A stretch of 64,000 nucleotides of DNA, from contig CACZZO010000005.1 in NCBI GenBank assembly GCA_902785755.1, positions 62,001-126,000 of the forward strand, written 5' to 3'. This document shows positions 7,620-15,916 of this stretch, piece after piece. The stretch comes from an uncultured Bacteroidia bacterium. Its GTDB lineage: Bacteria > Bacteroidota > Bacteroidia > Bacteroidales > F082. The position numbers and the translations under genes were made by a program. How positions within the stretch are numbered: the first letter of the stretch is position 1; every line of letters begins with the position of its first letter. The notes beneath the pieces are model-generated. The model was not told where the DNA came from. It worked only from the letters and a program-made list of their open reading frames with translations, and made no database searches.

Positions 7620-9032
7620 ATGAAACTGCATCATCTGGTTTTGTTTTTCCTTGTCACAATGTTGGCGGCTTGCCATCCTACAACCCGCGATGTGAAGCAA
7701 GTCGCACAAGATGCCTTGGAAAACGCTCGTATTCAGTTGGATTCAGGCAACAAGGCGGAGGCCATGCGCCTGTTCAAGGAGGCGGAGCGTTACGGCCATA
7801 TGGCGAATCAAACGCTGACGGTGGCTCATGCACGGTATCATATTGCACAATGCTTGGGCTACTATGCTGACAAAGAAGAAGTTGTTTCGTTGCTGAAAGC
7901 CGCTGCCGAGGGCTTTGGCGACGATTACGCCGACCGTGCCGAAGCGCTGAGGGAATTGGGCGATTTCTATCAGTTCCACAAACAATTCGATAGTGCAGCG
8001 TATTGTTTGGAACAGGCCATGACATTTGCCGACCAAAGCGCATCGACCGAGGCAAAACGCAATGTCTTGTCGGCTTTTCATACTCTGTATTTCAATGCAG
8101 GGGATTATGAAAAGTCGGCCGGTTATCTCAACCGCTTTTGGCAAGCCTCCATTTCGGATGGCGACGACAATCTGCTCATGTACTACTATCACGACATGGG
8201 GAACATCTATTTCGAGTGTGGCGACTTGGATTCTGCGGATTATTATTACAGCCGTTTGGAGGAACTTGTGACCCAAACCGAACCAAACGCGGATACTTGG
8301 TTCTATTATGGTGTCTTGTCCGATTATGCCGAAGAACTCGGCGATTATGAAACCGCTTGCAAATATGGCTGTCTGTACGAGGAAGGAAACAATCTAAAAG
8401 AAATAGAACAACAGGAGAACAATCTTGCGCTTATCAGCCATAAATACGACAGCGAGGTGATGCGGAACGAGTTGAACCGGAAAATCATCATCAAGCAGCG
8501 TATCATCGTCATTGTCAGTTTGGTGGCGAGTTTGGTTTTGGCTGCGTTGTTGGTTTCGCAAATCCGATTGGCACGGAGGCGCAAGCGTGAGGCCGAAATC
8601 AATGCTGAGCTGTTCCACTTCAAGCAGCAGAACAAGGACTTGGCACAGAAACACGCTGAAAACGAGCAAATCCAACAAAACTACGCCGACCGTCTTTCGG
8701 ATGCCCTGATGAAGGAACAACGCATGATGCTTTTGTTAGACAACTATCTGAACAGCAACAAAAAAGCCAATCTCCTCAAAGACTTGGAAACGCTTGTTTA
8801 CGGCGATAAGGACCATTGGGAAGCCATGCTTGAAGTGATTGACCAACTCTATCCCGACCTTACAGCAACCCTTCAGCAGAAGTATCCCGATTTGGACGAG
8901 GACGAAAAGAAATCCTACATCCTATCGTATTTCAAACTCTCGCGCCAGGAGGAGGCGGATTATCTCGGTACTACCGTCAACATGATCGACAAACTGCGCG
9001 GACGACGGAGGAAAAAGATGGAAGTTGGTTAA
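7620..9032 (+). CDS. Membrane-anchored TPR regulator with C-terminal DNA-binding-like domain
   Basis: A 470-residue protein with a lipoprotein-like signal (LAAC, cysteine 18). Residues 25-270 form tetratricopeptide-type helical repeats facing the periplasm. A single membrane helix follows (about 289-312, before RLARRRKR), then a cytoplasmic coiled coil and a C-terminal helix-turn-helix-like segment (LSRQEEADYLGTTVNMIDKLRGRRRKK). This layout is common for Bacteroidota one-component regulators that may sense envelope state. Its promoter region carries palindromes that recur before the next gene, suggesting that it regulates itself and the DUF1573 gene. Both a lipobox and an internal membrane helix are present, so the N-terminus may be only a signal peptide. 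Confidence 0.75.
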   Translation: MKLHHLVLFFLVTMLAACHPTTRDVKQVAQDALENARIQLDSGNKAEAMRLFKEAERYGHMANQTLTVAHARYHIAQCLGYYADKEEVVSLLKAAAEGFGDDYADRAEALRELGDFYQFHKQFDSAAYCLEQAMTFADQSASTEAKRNVLSAFHTLYFNAGDYEKSAGYLNRFWQASISDGDDNLLMYYYHDMGNIYFECGDLDSADYYYSRLEELVTQTEPNADTWFYYGVLSDYAEELGDYETACKYGCLYEEGNNLKEIEQQENNLALISHKYDSEVMRNELNRKIIIKQRIIVIVSLVASLVLAALLVSQIRLARRRKREAEINAELFHFKQQNKDLAQKHAENEQIQQNYADRLSDALMKEQRMMLLLDNYLNSNKKANLLKDLETLVYGDKDHWEAMLEVIDQLYPDLTATLQQKYPDLDEDEKKSYILSYFKLSRQEEADYLGTTVNMIDKLRGRRRKKMEVG

Positions 9033-9049
9033 ATAACTTTGGACTTTTT

Positions 9050-9064
9050 CCAGAAAAGGTTTGG
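9050..9064. promoter_or_regulatory. Palindromic operator candidate, site 3
   Basis: CCAGAAAAGGTTTGG, an imperfect copy of the sites at 7472 and 7538, preceded by the same TTTGGACTTTTT context. It lies about 100 bp upstream of the DUF1573 -7 box. Confidence 0.45.
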
Positions 9065-9160
9065 AATTGGCCTTGAAATATCATATTCGTTTTCAATATT
9101 TTACAATTCTTTTATCTCGTAATTGTTTGGAATGTCTGCCCGACCGCTTGACAAAGGCGG

Positions 9161-9168
9161 TAGTTTTG
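9161..9168 (+). promoter_or_regulatory. -7 box of DUF1573 gene
   Basis: TAGTTTTG in the context GCTTGACAAAGGCGG, 61 bp before the start codon. Confidence 0.65.
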
Positions 9169-9229
9169 CAGCATCATTTCAAATTAAAACACAACGTACT
9201 AATTATTCACCATCTTAAAATCAAAAGCA

Positions 9230-9688
9230 ATGAAGAAAGTCATTTATCTGATTGGCATCGTGCTCCTTATGGCAGGAGCGGCCAAGGCGCAAGACGCGAA
9301 GACCCAGAGCGGTCCTGAAATCGAATTTGAGAAAGTCGTCCACGACTACGGCGATGTGCCCTACAACGGCAACGGCGAATGTGAGTTCCGTTTCACCAAC
9401 ACGGGCGACGAGCCCCTGCTGGTTCAAAAGCCCAAGTCGAGTTGTGGATGCACCATCCCTTCCTGGCCTAACGAGCCTATCCTTCCCGGCGAGTCGGATG
9501 TCATCAAGGTAACTTACAGAACCAACCGCGCCGGCAACATCAACAAGACCGTGACGGTCACTTCCAACGCCCGCAAGAACTCCACCGTGGTGCTGCGCAT
9601 CAAAGGCCGAGTGCTTGAGCAACCTACAGAAGTCCTCCCAGAGAAGAAGAACGGTTTCGGCAACGGTTCTCCCGTCAATAACAACTGA
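9230..9688 (+). CDS. DUF1573 secreted protein (ASH-like beta domain)
   Basis: A 152-residue exported protein. The signal peptide ends in AKA (residue 20), followed by one DUF1573 domain with its typical run: HDYGDVPYNG, FRFTNTGDEPLLV, SSCGCTIPSWP, PILPGESDVIKVTY and a beta-rich end at about residue 125. The SCGC pair is a conserved family feature. The last 25 residues are low-complexity and charged. DUF1573 proteins are very common in Bacteroidota and are thought to be periplasmic or surface immunoglobulin-like proteins without an assigned reaction. It shares promoter-proximal palindromes with the upstream regulator gene, so co-regulation is likely. A strong terminator follows. Confidence 0.88.
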   Translation: MKKVIYLIGIVLLMAGAAKAQDAKTQSGPEIEFEKVVHDYGDVPYNGNGECEFRFTNTGDEPLLVQKPKSSCGCTIPSWPNEPILPGESDVIKVTYRTNRAGNINKTVTVTSNARKNSTVVLRIKGRVLEQPTEVLPEKKNGFGNGSPVNNN

Positions 9689-9714
9689 TTTGAGTGTACT
9701 TGTTTTGTTATCTT

Positions 9715-9746
9715 AAAGCCGTCTAATGTTAGCGTTAGACGGCTTT
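9715..9746 (+). terminator. Rho-independent terminator after DUF1573 gene
   Basis: A perfect 12-bp stem (AAAGCCGTCTAA with TTAGACGGCTTT), 8-nt loop, and T-rich end. Confidence 0.9.
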
Positions 9747-9864
9747 ATTTGATGCACTTTTCAATAAAACTGCTGCCAATAGTCAACATTCCGACCCATA
9801 AACAGCAAAACCGTAAACTTTCGCTACCGCTGATTGACAATTTCCAATTTTTCATTGAAAACCG

Positions 9865-9895
9865 TTTGACAAATAAGGTTTTCGACTTAATTTTG
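9865..9895 (+). promoter_or_regulatory. Complete -33/-7 promoter of sensor kinase operon
   Basis: TTTG at 9865-9868 and TAATTTTG at 9888-9895 with a 19-bp spacer, the clearest full Bacteroidota promoter in the window. The start codon at 9913 implies a very short leader. Confidence 0.85.
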
Positions 9896-9912
9896 CGGCC
9901 AAATCATTGGAG

Positions 9913-10980
9913 ATGAAGAAACGAACCTTGCCGGCCTTTCCCGAGGCGAACCTCGGCCTGATTGAACGCCTGTACAAGAACGGCGTGGTTTGGCTTGTGC
10001 TGTTCTTCATCTTCTTCACGGTACATTCCAACGGCAACTACCTTTTCCGTTCGGCCAGTTCGCTTTGTTTTGTGCTGTTGGTCATTCTGCTGGTCCTATT
10101 CATTAATAAGGTGTTGGTTGAGCATTTCCTGAAGCGGAGCAGGGTAGTGCTGTTCATTTTGCTTTCCGTCTTTTCCATCCCCGTTTGGGCGGCGGTTTCC
10201 ACAGCCATAGATTTGTGTCTGCTCTATTGGATCGACAAAAGGCCGTTCGATGAAATGCCGTTTTTCCCACCTGTTCTTTTGGCTTTTTTGGTGCGCCTGA
10301 TATGGTTCATCGCCACGTATGCCATCACGGTGATATTCTATTTCCAACGCAAGGAAAACGAGGAGAAAATCATCGCCGACCAGCTCAAAAGCGAGAAGCT
10401 CGACATGGAACTGCGCTATTTGAAGTCGCAAATCAACCCGCACTTCCTTTTCAATGCGCTAAACAACATCTACTCAATGGTTTACACCCACGACGACAAC
10501 GCCGCCGACGGTGTGTTGAAACTCTCGGAAATGTTGCGCTATGTGCTTGTTGACTGTCAGGCCGAGATGATTCCGCTGAGCAAGGAAATCAAGTATGTGG
10601 AGAACTTCATCGACTTCCAGATGATGCGCATGGGCGGCTATCGCGACGTGCATTTTGAGAAGGATGTGGAGAAGGAGGATTTCATGATTGCGCCGATGCT
10701 GTTGCAGCCCATCATCGAGAACTGCTTCAAATACAGCCGTTTGGAGACGCATCCCGACGGCTATGTGCATGTCAGGGTGCAGCAAGCGGGCAACAAGTTC
10801 CGCTTCGAGGCTGAGAACACGGTGGCCGAAAACGCCAAGCCCTTGGTGTTGGCATCTGAGAGGAAGTCGGGCATCGGGCAAACCAATGTGCAACAGCGTC
10901 TGATGTTGCACTATGGAGAGAACTATGTTTTTGAAATTGAACAAGATAAAGGAATCTATAAAGTCAGGATTGAACTATGA
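9913..10980 (+). CDS. LytS-type sensor histidine kinase
   Basis: A 355-residue kinase starting at ATG 9913; a TTG six bases earlier would sit almost on the transcription start. Four hydrophobic helices span roughly residues 20-150. The His_kinase dimerisation segment follows, with the phospho-acceptor histidine in QINPHFLFNALNNIYS, then the N box IIENCFKYS and the G box SGIGQTNVQQRL. These features place it in the LytS/YehU family, which phosphorylates LytTR response regulators. Its stop codon overlaps the start of the response regulator gene (ATGA), so the pair is translationally coupled. No periplasmic sensor domain is visible; the signal may be sensed in the membrane. Confidence 0.93.
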   Translation: MKKRTLPAFPEANLGLIERLYKNGVVWLVLFFIFFTVHSNGNYLFRSASSLCFVLLVILLVLFINKVLVEHFLKRSRVVLFILLSVFSIPVWAAVSTAIDLCLLYWIDKRPFDEMPFFPPVLLAFLVRLIWFIATYAITVIFYFQRKENEEKIIADQLKSEKLDMELRYLKSQINPHFLFNALNNIYSMVYTHDDNAADGVLKLSEMLRYVLVDCQAEMIPLSKEIKYVENFIDFQMMRMGGYRDVHFEKDVEKEDFMIAPMLLQPIIENCFKYSRLETHPDGYVHVRVQQAGNKFRFEAENTVAENAKPLVLASERKSGIGQTNVQQRLMLHYGENYVFEIEQDKGIYKVRIEL

Positions 10981-11696
10981 ACGAGAAATACAATGTGATT
11001 ATCGTTGACGATGAATATTTGGCACAGAAACTCTTGCAGGACTATGTCTCGAAGGTGGAACAATTGCAGTTGGTGGCCACATGCTCCAATGCTTTCGAGG
11101 CTATGGAAGCCTTGAAAAGCAACGCTGTCGACATCATGCTTTTGGACATCCAAATGCCTGATTTGACGGGTCTTGAATTGGTCAAAAGTTTGGACAAGAA
11201 ACCTGCCGTCATCTTCACAACGGCCTATTCGGAGTATGCTGTCGATGCGTTCAACTTGGCCGTTTCCGACTATCTTCTCAAGCCGTTCAACTTCCCGCGT
11301 TTCTTCCAAGCCATCAACAAGGCCATCGGGCAAGTGCCTCCGAGGACAGAAAACGCTCCGAAGCCCGCTGCCGACACCATCAGCCGTTCCAACGATTTCA
11401 TCACCGTGAAGGCCGACTACAAGTTGTACAAAATCAACTATGACGACCTGCTTTTCATCGAGGGGCAGCATGAATACGTCACTTTCCACACCACGCAGCG
11501 GCGCATTACGGCACTTTTTGCCTTGAAGGACTTAGAGGAGATGCTGCCCAAGGAGCGATTTGTGCGTGTCCACAAGTCGTATATCGTTTCGTTCAAGCAC
11601 ATTCAGGACTTGGACAAGAGCGACGTTACGGTGATGGGCAACAAGATTCCCGTGGGGGCCAGTTATCGCGATGAACTTTTGGCGCGTTTGCAATGA
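10977..11696 (+). CDS. LytR/AlgR-type response regulator
   Basis: A 239-residue regulator. The N-terminal receiver domain (about 1-120) has the acidic pair VDDEYL, the phospho-acceptor aspartate in MLLDIQMPDLTG, the TTAYSEYA region and the conserved lysine in LLKPFNF. A C-terminal LytTR DNA-binding domain (about 145-239) contains FIEGQHEYVTFHT, RFVRVHKSYIVSF and VGASYRDELL. It is encoded with and overlaps the kinase gene. LytTR proteins bind repeated short sites upstream of targets; none was identified here with confidence. Confidence 0.94.
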   Translation: MNEKYNVIIVDDEYLAQKLLQDYVSKVEQLQLVATCSNAFEAMEALKSNAVDIMLLDIQMPDLTGLELVKSLDKKPAVIFTTAYSEYAVDAFNLAVSDYLLKPFNFPRFFQAINKAIGQVPPRTENAPKPAADTISRSNDFITVKADYKLYKINYDDLLFIEGQHEYVTFHTTQRRITALFALKDLEEMLPKERFVRVHKSYIVSFKHIQDLDKSDVTVMGNKIPVGASYRDELLARLQ

Positions 11697-11744
11697 TTTT
11701 TCAAAAAAAATGTGTTTCAAGGGCTTGCATTGTGATAAAAATCA

Positions 11745-11752
11745 TATATTTG
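11745..11752 (+). promoter_or_regulatory. -7 box of YegP-like gene
   Basis: TATATTTG with a TTG 17 bp upstream, 32 bp before the start codon. Confidence 0.75.
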
Positions 11753-11784
11753 CACCCTAATCCAACTTTAAAAAACAGAAAAAC

Positions 11785-12120
11785 ATGGGTAAATTTGAAA
11801 TTACAACCAGAAAGAACGGCGAGTTCCAGTTCAACTTGAAGGCCACCAACGGCCAAGTCATTCTCACCAGCCAAGGCTATGCCACCAAGGCCTCTTGCCT
11901 CAATGGAGTGGAGTCGGTAAAAAAGAACAGTCAGGACCACAACCGTTTCGATGTGAAGGAAGCCAGCAACGGCAAGCCTTACTTCAACCTGATGGCCACC
12001 AACGGTCAGATTATCGGTTCGAGCCAGATGTATGCCAACGAAGTGAACATGAAGAACGGCATCGCCTCGGTGATGAAAAACGCCGCCACCGCCGAAATCG
12101 TTGACCTGACGGAAGCCTAA
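11785..12120 (+). CDS. YegP/DUF1508 family protein
   Basis: A 111-residue protein made of two DUF1508 repeats: KFEITTRKNGEFQFNLKATNGQVILTSQGY at the start and RFDVKEASNGKPYFNLMATNGQIIGSSQMY in the middle, each followed by a NGI/VxSVxKN helix. Two-repeat proteins of this length are the YegP type, small cytosolic alpha-beta proteins of unknown function found widely in bacteria. It has its own promoter and terminator. The family is certain; no reaction is known. Confidence 0.92.
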   Translation: MGKFEITTRKNGEFQFNLKATNGQVILTSQGYATKASCLNGVESVKKNSQDHNRFDVKEASNGKPYFNLMATNGQIIGSSQMYANEVNMKNGIASVMKNAATAEIVDLTEA

Positions 12121-12146
12121 ACAAAGTGTTTTAAATGTTTTGGAGA

Positions 12147-12170
12147 AGGAACGGCTTTCGGGTCGTTTCT
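12147..12170 (+). terminator. Terminator after YegP-like gene
   Basis: An AACGGC/GTCGTT stem with a TTTCGG loop is followed by a run of T residues. Confidence 0.7.
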
Positions 12171-12211
12171 TTTTTTGTGTTGTTTATGAGGTTAGCATAA
12201 AAGAAAAATTG

Positions 12212-12219
12212 TATTTTTG
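12212..12219 (+). promoter_or_regulatory. -7 box of KAP ATPase gene
   Basis: TATTTTTG, 22 bp before the start codon. Confidence 0.75.
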
Positions 12220-12241
12220 TGTCGTATTAATCTAATCATTT

Positions 12242-13759
12242 ATGAATGAAGTTGCTACAAACAGTAATGAAACAATCATATCTTCGAAAAGTGTAATAAT
12301 TCAAAATGAACAATTTGAGATTCCGATGGATGCTCCAATTAGAAAGTTTGGGTATCACTTGAAATCGCATCCGAGAACCATCCTTTCAGCGAAGTTTGGT
12401 GACGGAAAGACTTTTTTCTTGTCAAAATTCGAAGAAGTGAAGAAAGACGATTATGAAATAATCACACTTCATCCTGTCAATTACCAAGTTGTTGAGAACA
12501 AAGACATTTTCGAACTGATTAAGAGAGACATTCTGTTTCAGATTACCGTAAAAGGGATGTTGGATGAGAACTTGGACATAAGCGAAGATGCGGCTTGGAT
12601 ATTCTTTATCCAAAACAATTTTATGGGTCTAACTGAAAGCGCAATGTCTTTTTTGTCACTGCTTCAATCTCCGCCGGAAATGGTTTCAGGAGTTTTGACG
12701 GCTTTAAAGACGCACAAGATTCTCAAGGAGTTGCGCAAGAAAGTGCTTGAAATCAAAATGGAATACAAATCAACCGATGCATTGGAAACTTTCATTGACA
12801 AATGTGACACAATTCCAGTTCTTGAAGAAGATTTGGTGACGAAAATCATCCAAGACAGCATTGATAAGTATAAAGAGAGCCGTCGGAATAAAAGAGTTGT
12901 TTTGGTGATTGAGGATATGGATCGTTTGGATCCGGCTCATCTGTTCAGGATCTTGAATGTTTTCTCTGCCCATTTAGATACAAACGAAAAATACTTTGTC
13001 AAATCGGATGGCTCGTATTTCTACAACAAGTTTCATTTTGACAATGTGGTGTTTGTGATGGATTTCGACAACACAAGGAACATTTTCAAACACTTTTATG
13101 GAGCAGAAACAAACTTTGATGGTTACATTGAAAAGTTCATTACAAAAGGGATTTTTGGATATTCGTTGAAAGTTGAGAAATACAATTATTTCATTGATAG
13201 GGTTACTTCCATTACCAAGTTGCCACAAGAATATGTTGAGGCTGTATTTAAGCCAGATTGTTTTGAGGGGAAGAGTATCAGGTTCATTGTCAATTCGTTT
13301 GAGAATGTTAGGGATCATATAATATGCTATCCATATTATGAAGATAAAATCCTTCATTTCGGCATTTTGGAATTGTATGCAATAATGAAAAACCTTGGTG
13401 TAGATGGGGCAAGACTCGTGGAATGCTATAGAACTGTTTTAAACGCAAAAGGAATTGATGTATTTCAATTTATTCTTTCGATATTATCAATGTGGTGGGT
13501 AGATTTTTATCCTAAGCGATTTATTTTATGTTCCAATCTAAAGGATGATAAAACATATACTTTTATTGAAGTTAAAGGCTATAATCAAAACAACAATTGC
13601 TTACAATATCAATGCATAGAATTGACAAATTTAAGTGATTTTACAAACGCCTTAAATTTAAATATTGGAATGAATTATACTTCAAAATATATACATAGAC
13701 AGTTACTTGACAATAATTTTGAACATCTACCCAAAATATTGGATGAATTCGTGGCATAA
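12242..13759 (+). CDS. KAP-family P-loop NTPase, stand-alone
   Basis: A 505-residue ATPase. The Walker A-like loop SAKFGDGKTFF lies near residues 49-59 and the Walker B strand VVLVIEDMDRLDP near 219-231, followed by NVVFVMDFDNTRNIFKHFYG, the arrangement of KAP NTPases. No membrane helices are obvious, although many KAP proteins have them. The C-terminal 150 residues match nothing I recognise. The gene is clearly more AT-rich than both neighbours, which suggests acquisition by transfer. KAP proteins occur in several phage-defence systems and at membrane-associated sites, but no partner gene (nuclease, QueC-like, membrane protein) is adjacent, so a defence role is only a possibility. Confidence 0.8.
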   Translation: MNEVATNSNETIISSKSVIIQNEQFEIPMDAPIRKFGYHLKSHPRTILSAKFGDGKTFFLSKFEEVKKDDYEIITLHPVNYQVVENKDIFELIKRDILFQITVKGMLDENLDISEDAAWIFFIQNNFMGLTESAMSFLSLLQSPPEMVSGVLTALKTHKILKELRKKVLEIKMEYKSTDALETFIDKCDTIPVLEEDLVTKIIQDSIDKYKESRRNKRVVLVIEDMDRLDPAHLFRILNVFSAHLDTNEKYFVKSDGSYFYNKFHFDNVVFVMDFDNTRNIFKHFYGAETNFDGYIEKFITKGIFGYSLKVEKYNYFIDRVTSITKLPQEYVEAVFKPDCFEGKSIRFIVNSFENVRDHIICYPYYEDKILHFGILELYAIMKNLGVDGARLVECYRTVLNAKGIDVFQFILSILSMWWVDFYPKRFILCSNLKDDKTYTFIEVKGYNQNNNCLQYQCIELTNLSDFTNALNLNIGMNYTSKYIHRQLLDNNFEHLPKILDEFVA

Positions 13760-13790
13760 GCAAAAAACAAACTCATAAATATTCAATCCT

Positions 13791-15482
13791 ATGAAAAAGC
13801 TCCTATTCCTATCACTCTTAACAGCCCTAAGCATCCATTCGGCTTGGGCCTGCACCAACCTCATCGTCGGAAAGAAAGCCTCCGCCGATGGAAGCGTGAT
13901 GTGTACCTACAACTGCGACGGCTTCGGATTCTCTGGCTCGTTGTTTTACAGTCCTTCGGGGCGGCACGACCCTGGCGAGCTCATAACCATTCACGGTTGG
14001 GGGCCATCGCATGAAGGCCAATTTGTGAAACAAGTCCCTTATACCTATAATGTGGTCGGCCTGATGAACGAAAAACAGGTGACCATCGTCGAGACCACCT
14101 TCGACGGTCGCTTGGAGTTGGTCAACAATGAAGGCCTGCTCGATTATTTCTCTTTGATGCGCTTGGCCTTGCAACGCTCGGCCACCGCCCGCGAAGCCAT
14201 CAAGTGCATGGCCGAACTCGTTGAAGAATACGGCTACAACAGCAGCGGCGAAACCATCACCATTTGTGACCCTAACGAGGCTTGGATTATGGAAATCATT
14301 GGCAAAGGCCCTGGCCGCAAAGGTGCCGTTTGGGTGGCCTTGCGCATCCCCGACGACTGCATTTGCGCCCATGCCAACCTGAGCAGAATCAGGCAGTTCC
14401 CTCAAGAAAAGGGTAGGAGTATCAATAGCAAGCAACTCTCGAAAATTGACAAACCCGAAGTGGAATGTGTATATGCCTTTGATGTGGTTTCCTTCGCCCG
14501 CGAGAAAGGCTTTTTCAATGGCAAGGACGTGGATTTCTCTTTCCGCGATGCCTACTGCCCAATCGACTTTGAGAATGTGCGCTATGCCGATGCCCGTGTG
14601 TGGAGTTTCTTCCGCCACCACTATAACCACAAGGAAATGGACAAATACTTGCCTTACATTAACGGCGAGTTTGACAAATGCGACCACCTCCCGCTGTGGA
14701 TTAAGCCGGACAAACCGCTCACTCTGCGCGATTTGCAAAACGACATGCGCGACCATTTTGAAGGAACTCCGCTTGACATGACTTCCGACATGACCGCTGG
14801 CCCGTGGGGAATGCCTATCCGTCCGCTCCCGATGCACTTCAAGGACAGCGACAGCATCCCTTATTTCCGCGAGCGTCCCATCGCCACGCAACAAAGCGGT
14901 TTCACCATGACTTGCCAAATGCGTTCATGGCTTCCCGACGACGTGGGCGGCGTCACTTGGTTCAACTGCGATGATGCCAACATGGTGGCATACGTGCCGC
15001 TCTATTGCTGCATCACACAAGTACCTGATGCTTTCCGCCCCGAGAACAACCCGCGCAACGAGTTCAGCGACCAGTCGGCCTTCTGGATGAACAATTGGGT
15101 GGCCAACATGGTCTATCCGCGCTATTCCATGATGATTGGTGACCTGCGCAAGGCGCAAAGCGAGTTGGAGGACTACTATTTCGCCGACCAAGACAGCGTC
15201 CTCGTCGCCATCAAGGACATGACCCCCACCGACCGGCAGAGTTTCCTCAACAAGAAGAGCATCGCTTACACCGAGCGCATGATGCAGCGTTGGGACAAGT
15301 TGTCCAAATACCTGATTGTCAAATATAACGACCAAGTAGTGAAGCGCGTCGACAAAAACGGCAATTTCCAGCGTTGGGGCTACGAAACGCCCGGCTACGA
15401 CCAACAATTCATCGATGCCATCGGCAAATCCACTGGGGACAGATATAAATTGAAGGAAGTCATTGAGCGGCGGGAGAGGTGA
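13791..15482 (+). CDS. C69-family dipeptidase (PepD-like), exported
   Basis: A 563-residue Ntn-type hydrolase. The signal peptide ends AWA at residue 20, leaving cysteine 21 (CTNLIVGKKASADGSVMCTYN) as the new N-terminus; in family C69 this cysteine is the catalytic nucleophile. The sequence ETITICDPNEAWIMEIIG and the C-terminal NNWVANMVYPRY region fit the family, as does the length. It would hydrolyse short peptides in the periplasm or at the surface, feeding amino-acid fermentation. It starts 31 bp after the KAP gene with no clear promoter of its own, so it may be cotranscribed. A strong hairpin terminator follows. Confidence 0.9.
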   Translation: MKKLLFLSLLTALSIHSAWACTNLIVGKKASADGSVMCTYNCDGFGFSGSLFYSPSGRHDPGELITIHGWGPSHEGQFVKQVPYTYNVVGLMNEKQVTIVETTFDGRLELVNNEGLLDYFSLMRLALQRSATAREAIKCMAELVEEYGYNSSGETITICDPNEAWIMEIIGKGPGRKGAVWVALRIPDDCICAHANLSRIRQFPQEKGRSINSKQLSKIDKPEVECVYAFDVVSFAREKGFFNGKDVDFSFRDAYCPIDFENVRYADARVWSFFRHHYNHKEMDKYLPYINGEFDKCDHLPLWIKPDKPLTLRDLQNDMRDHFEGTPLDMTSDMTAGPWGMPIRPLPMHFKDSDSIPYFRERPIATQQSGFTMTCQMRSWLPDDVGGVTWFNCDDANMVAYVPLYCCITQVPDAFRPENNPRNEFSDQSAFWMNNWVANMVYPRYSMMIGDLRKAQSELEDYYFADQDSVLVAIKDMTPTDRQSFLNKKSIAYTERMMQRWDKLSKYLIVKYNDQVVKRVDKNGNFQRWGYETPGYDQQFIDAIGKSTGDRYKLKEVIERRER

Positions 15483-15492
15483 TGAAACAAAG

Positions 15493-15526
15493 AAGGAGTT
15501 GCGAGAAATCGCAACTCCTTGATTTT
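15493..15526 (+). terminator. Terminator hairpin, left copy of 34-bp direct repeat
   Basis: A perfect 12-bp stem (AAGGAGTTGCGA) with a GAAA loop at 15493-15520, then GATTTTTT. The same 34 bp recur at 17226-17259, on the other side of the helicase-remnant/DUF4143 segment. Confidence 0.9.
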
Positions 15527-15573
15527 TTACGTCTTCTTTATGGCAACCAACCGTATTCAACTCGTTTTTTCCT

Positions 15574-15581
15574 TATATTTG
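15574..15581 (+). promoter_or_regulatory. -7 box in front of helicase remnant
   Basis: TATATTTG, 39 bp before the ATG of the truncated helicase frame; it seems the original promoter has survived. Confidence 0.6.
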
Positions 15582-15620
15582 CAGCCTCTATAGGCAATGA
15601 TCTATCCAAAACATCATCCA

Positions 15621-15764
15621 ATGGCCTCCATCACCCGATACCACGCTAAGTACTACGCCGCTTTATTGAGCGGCCAGTCAGCCAATGGCGATTTGGATTC
15701 TCTTTCCCAGTCATTGCTCAGTTCCACGGTCGACATCAATCCTCACCAAATTGATGCCCTTTGA
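15621..15764 (+). pseudogene. N-terminal remnant of a SNF2/RapA-like helicase
   Basis: A 47-codon frame, MASITRYHAKYYAALLSGQS, DLDSLSQSLLSSTVDINPHQIDAL and stop. The string ending in D-[IL]-NPHQ-[IV]-[DE]-A-L matches, from memory, the start of large SNF2-type helicase-related proteins of Bacteroidota, in which an ATP-binding domain follows within about 25 residues. Here a stop follows at once and the downstream bases encode no helicase motif, so more than 900 residues are missing. The promoter remains. The gene was probably lost by deletion inside the accessory insert. The residual frame is too short to fold into the known domain. Confidence 0.65.
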
Positions 15765-15817
15765 ATCCATCCCGTGCCATCATCTGTAGCTACAAGAATG
15801 TTTGAGGAGGATTGATT

Positions 15818-15886
15818 TTGGCCATTTCATAAAGTAATATTTGGCCATTTCATAAAATAAAACTTGGCCGTTTCATAAAATAAGCA
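15818..15886. repeat. Three 23-bp tandem repeats upstream of DUF4143 gene
   Basis: Units begin at 15818, 15841 and 15864, each TTGGCC[AG]TTTCATAAA followed by a variable AT-rich end. The third unit abuts the -7 box at 15887. The spacing of about two helical turns on one face suggests a cooperative operator, or an iteron-like array. Confidence 0.88.
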
Positions 15887-15894
15887 TATTTTTG
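15887..15894 (+). promoter_or_regulatory. -7 box of DUF4143 gene
   Basis: TATTTTTG directly after the 23-bp repeat array, 22 bp before the start codon. Confidence 0.75.
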
Positions 15895-15916
15895 CCCCCG
15901 AAAAAATGATAGGACC

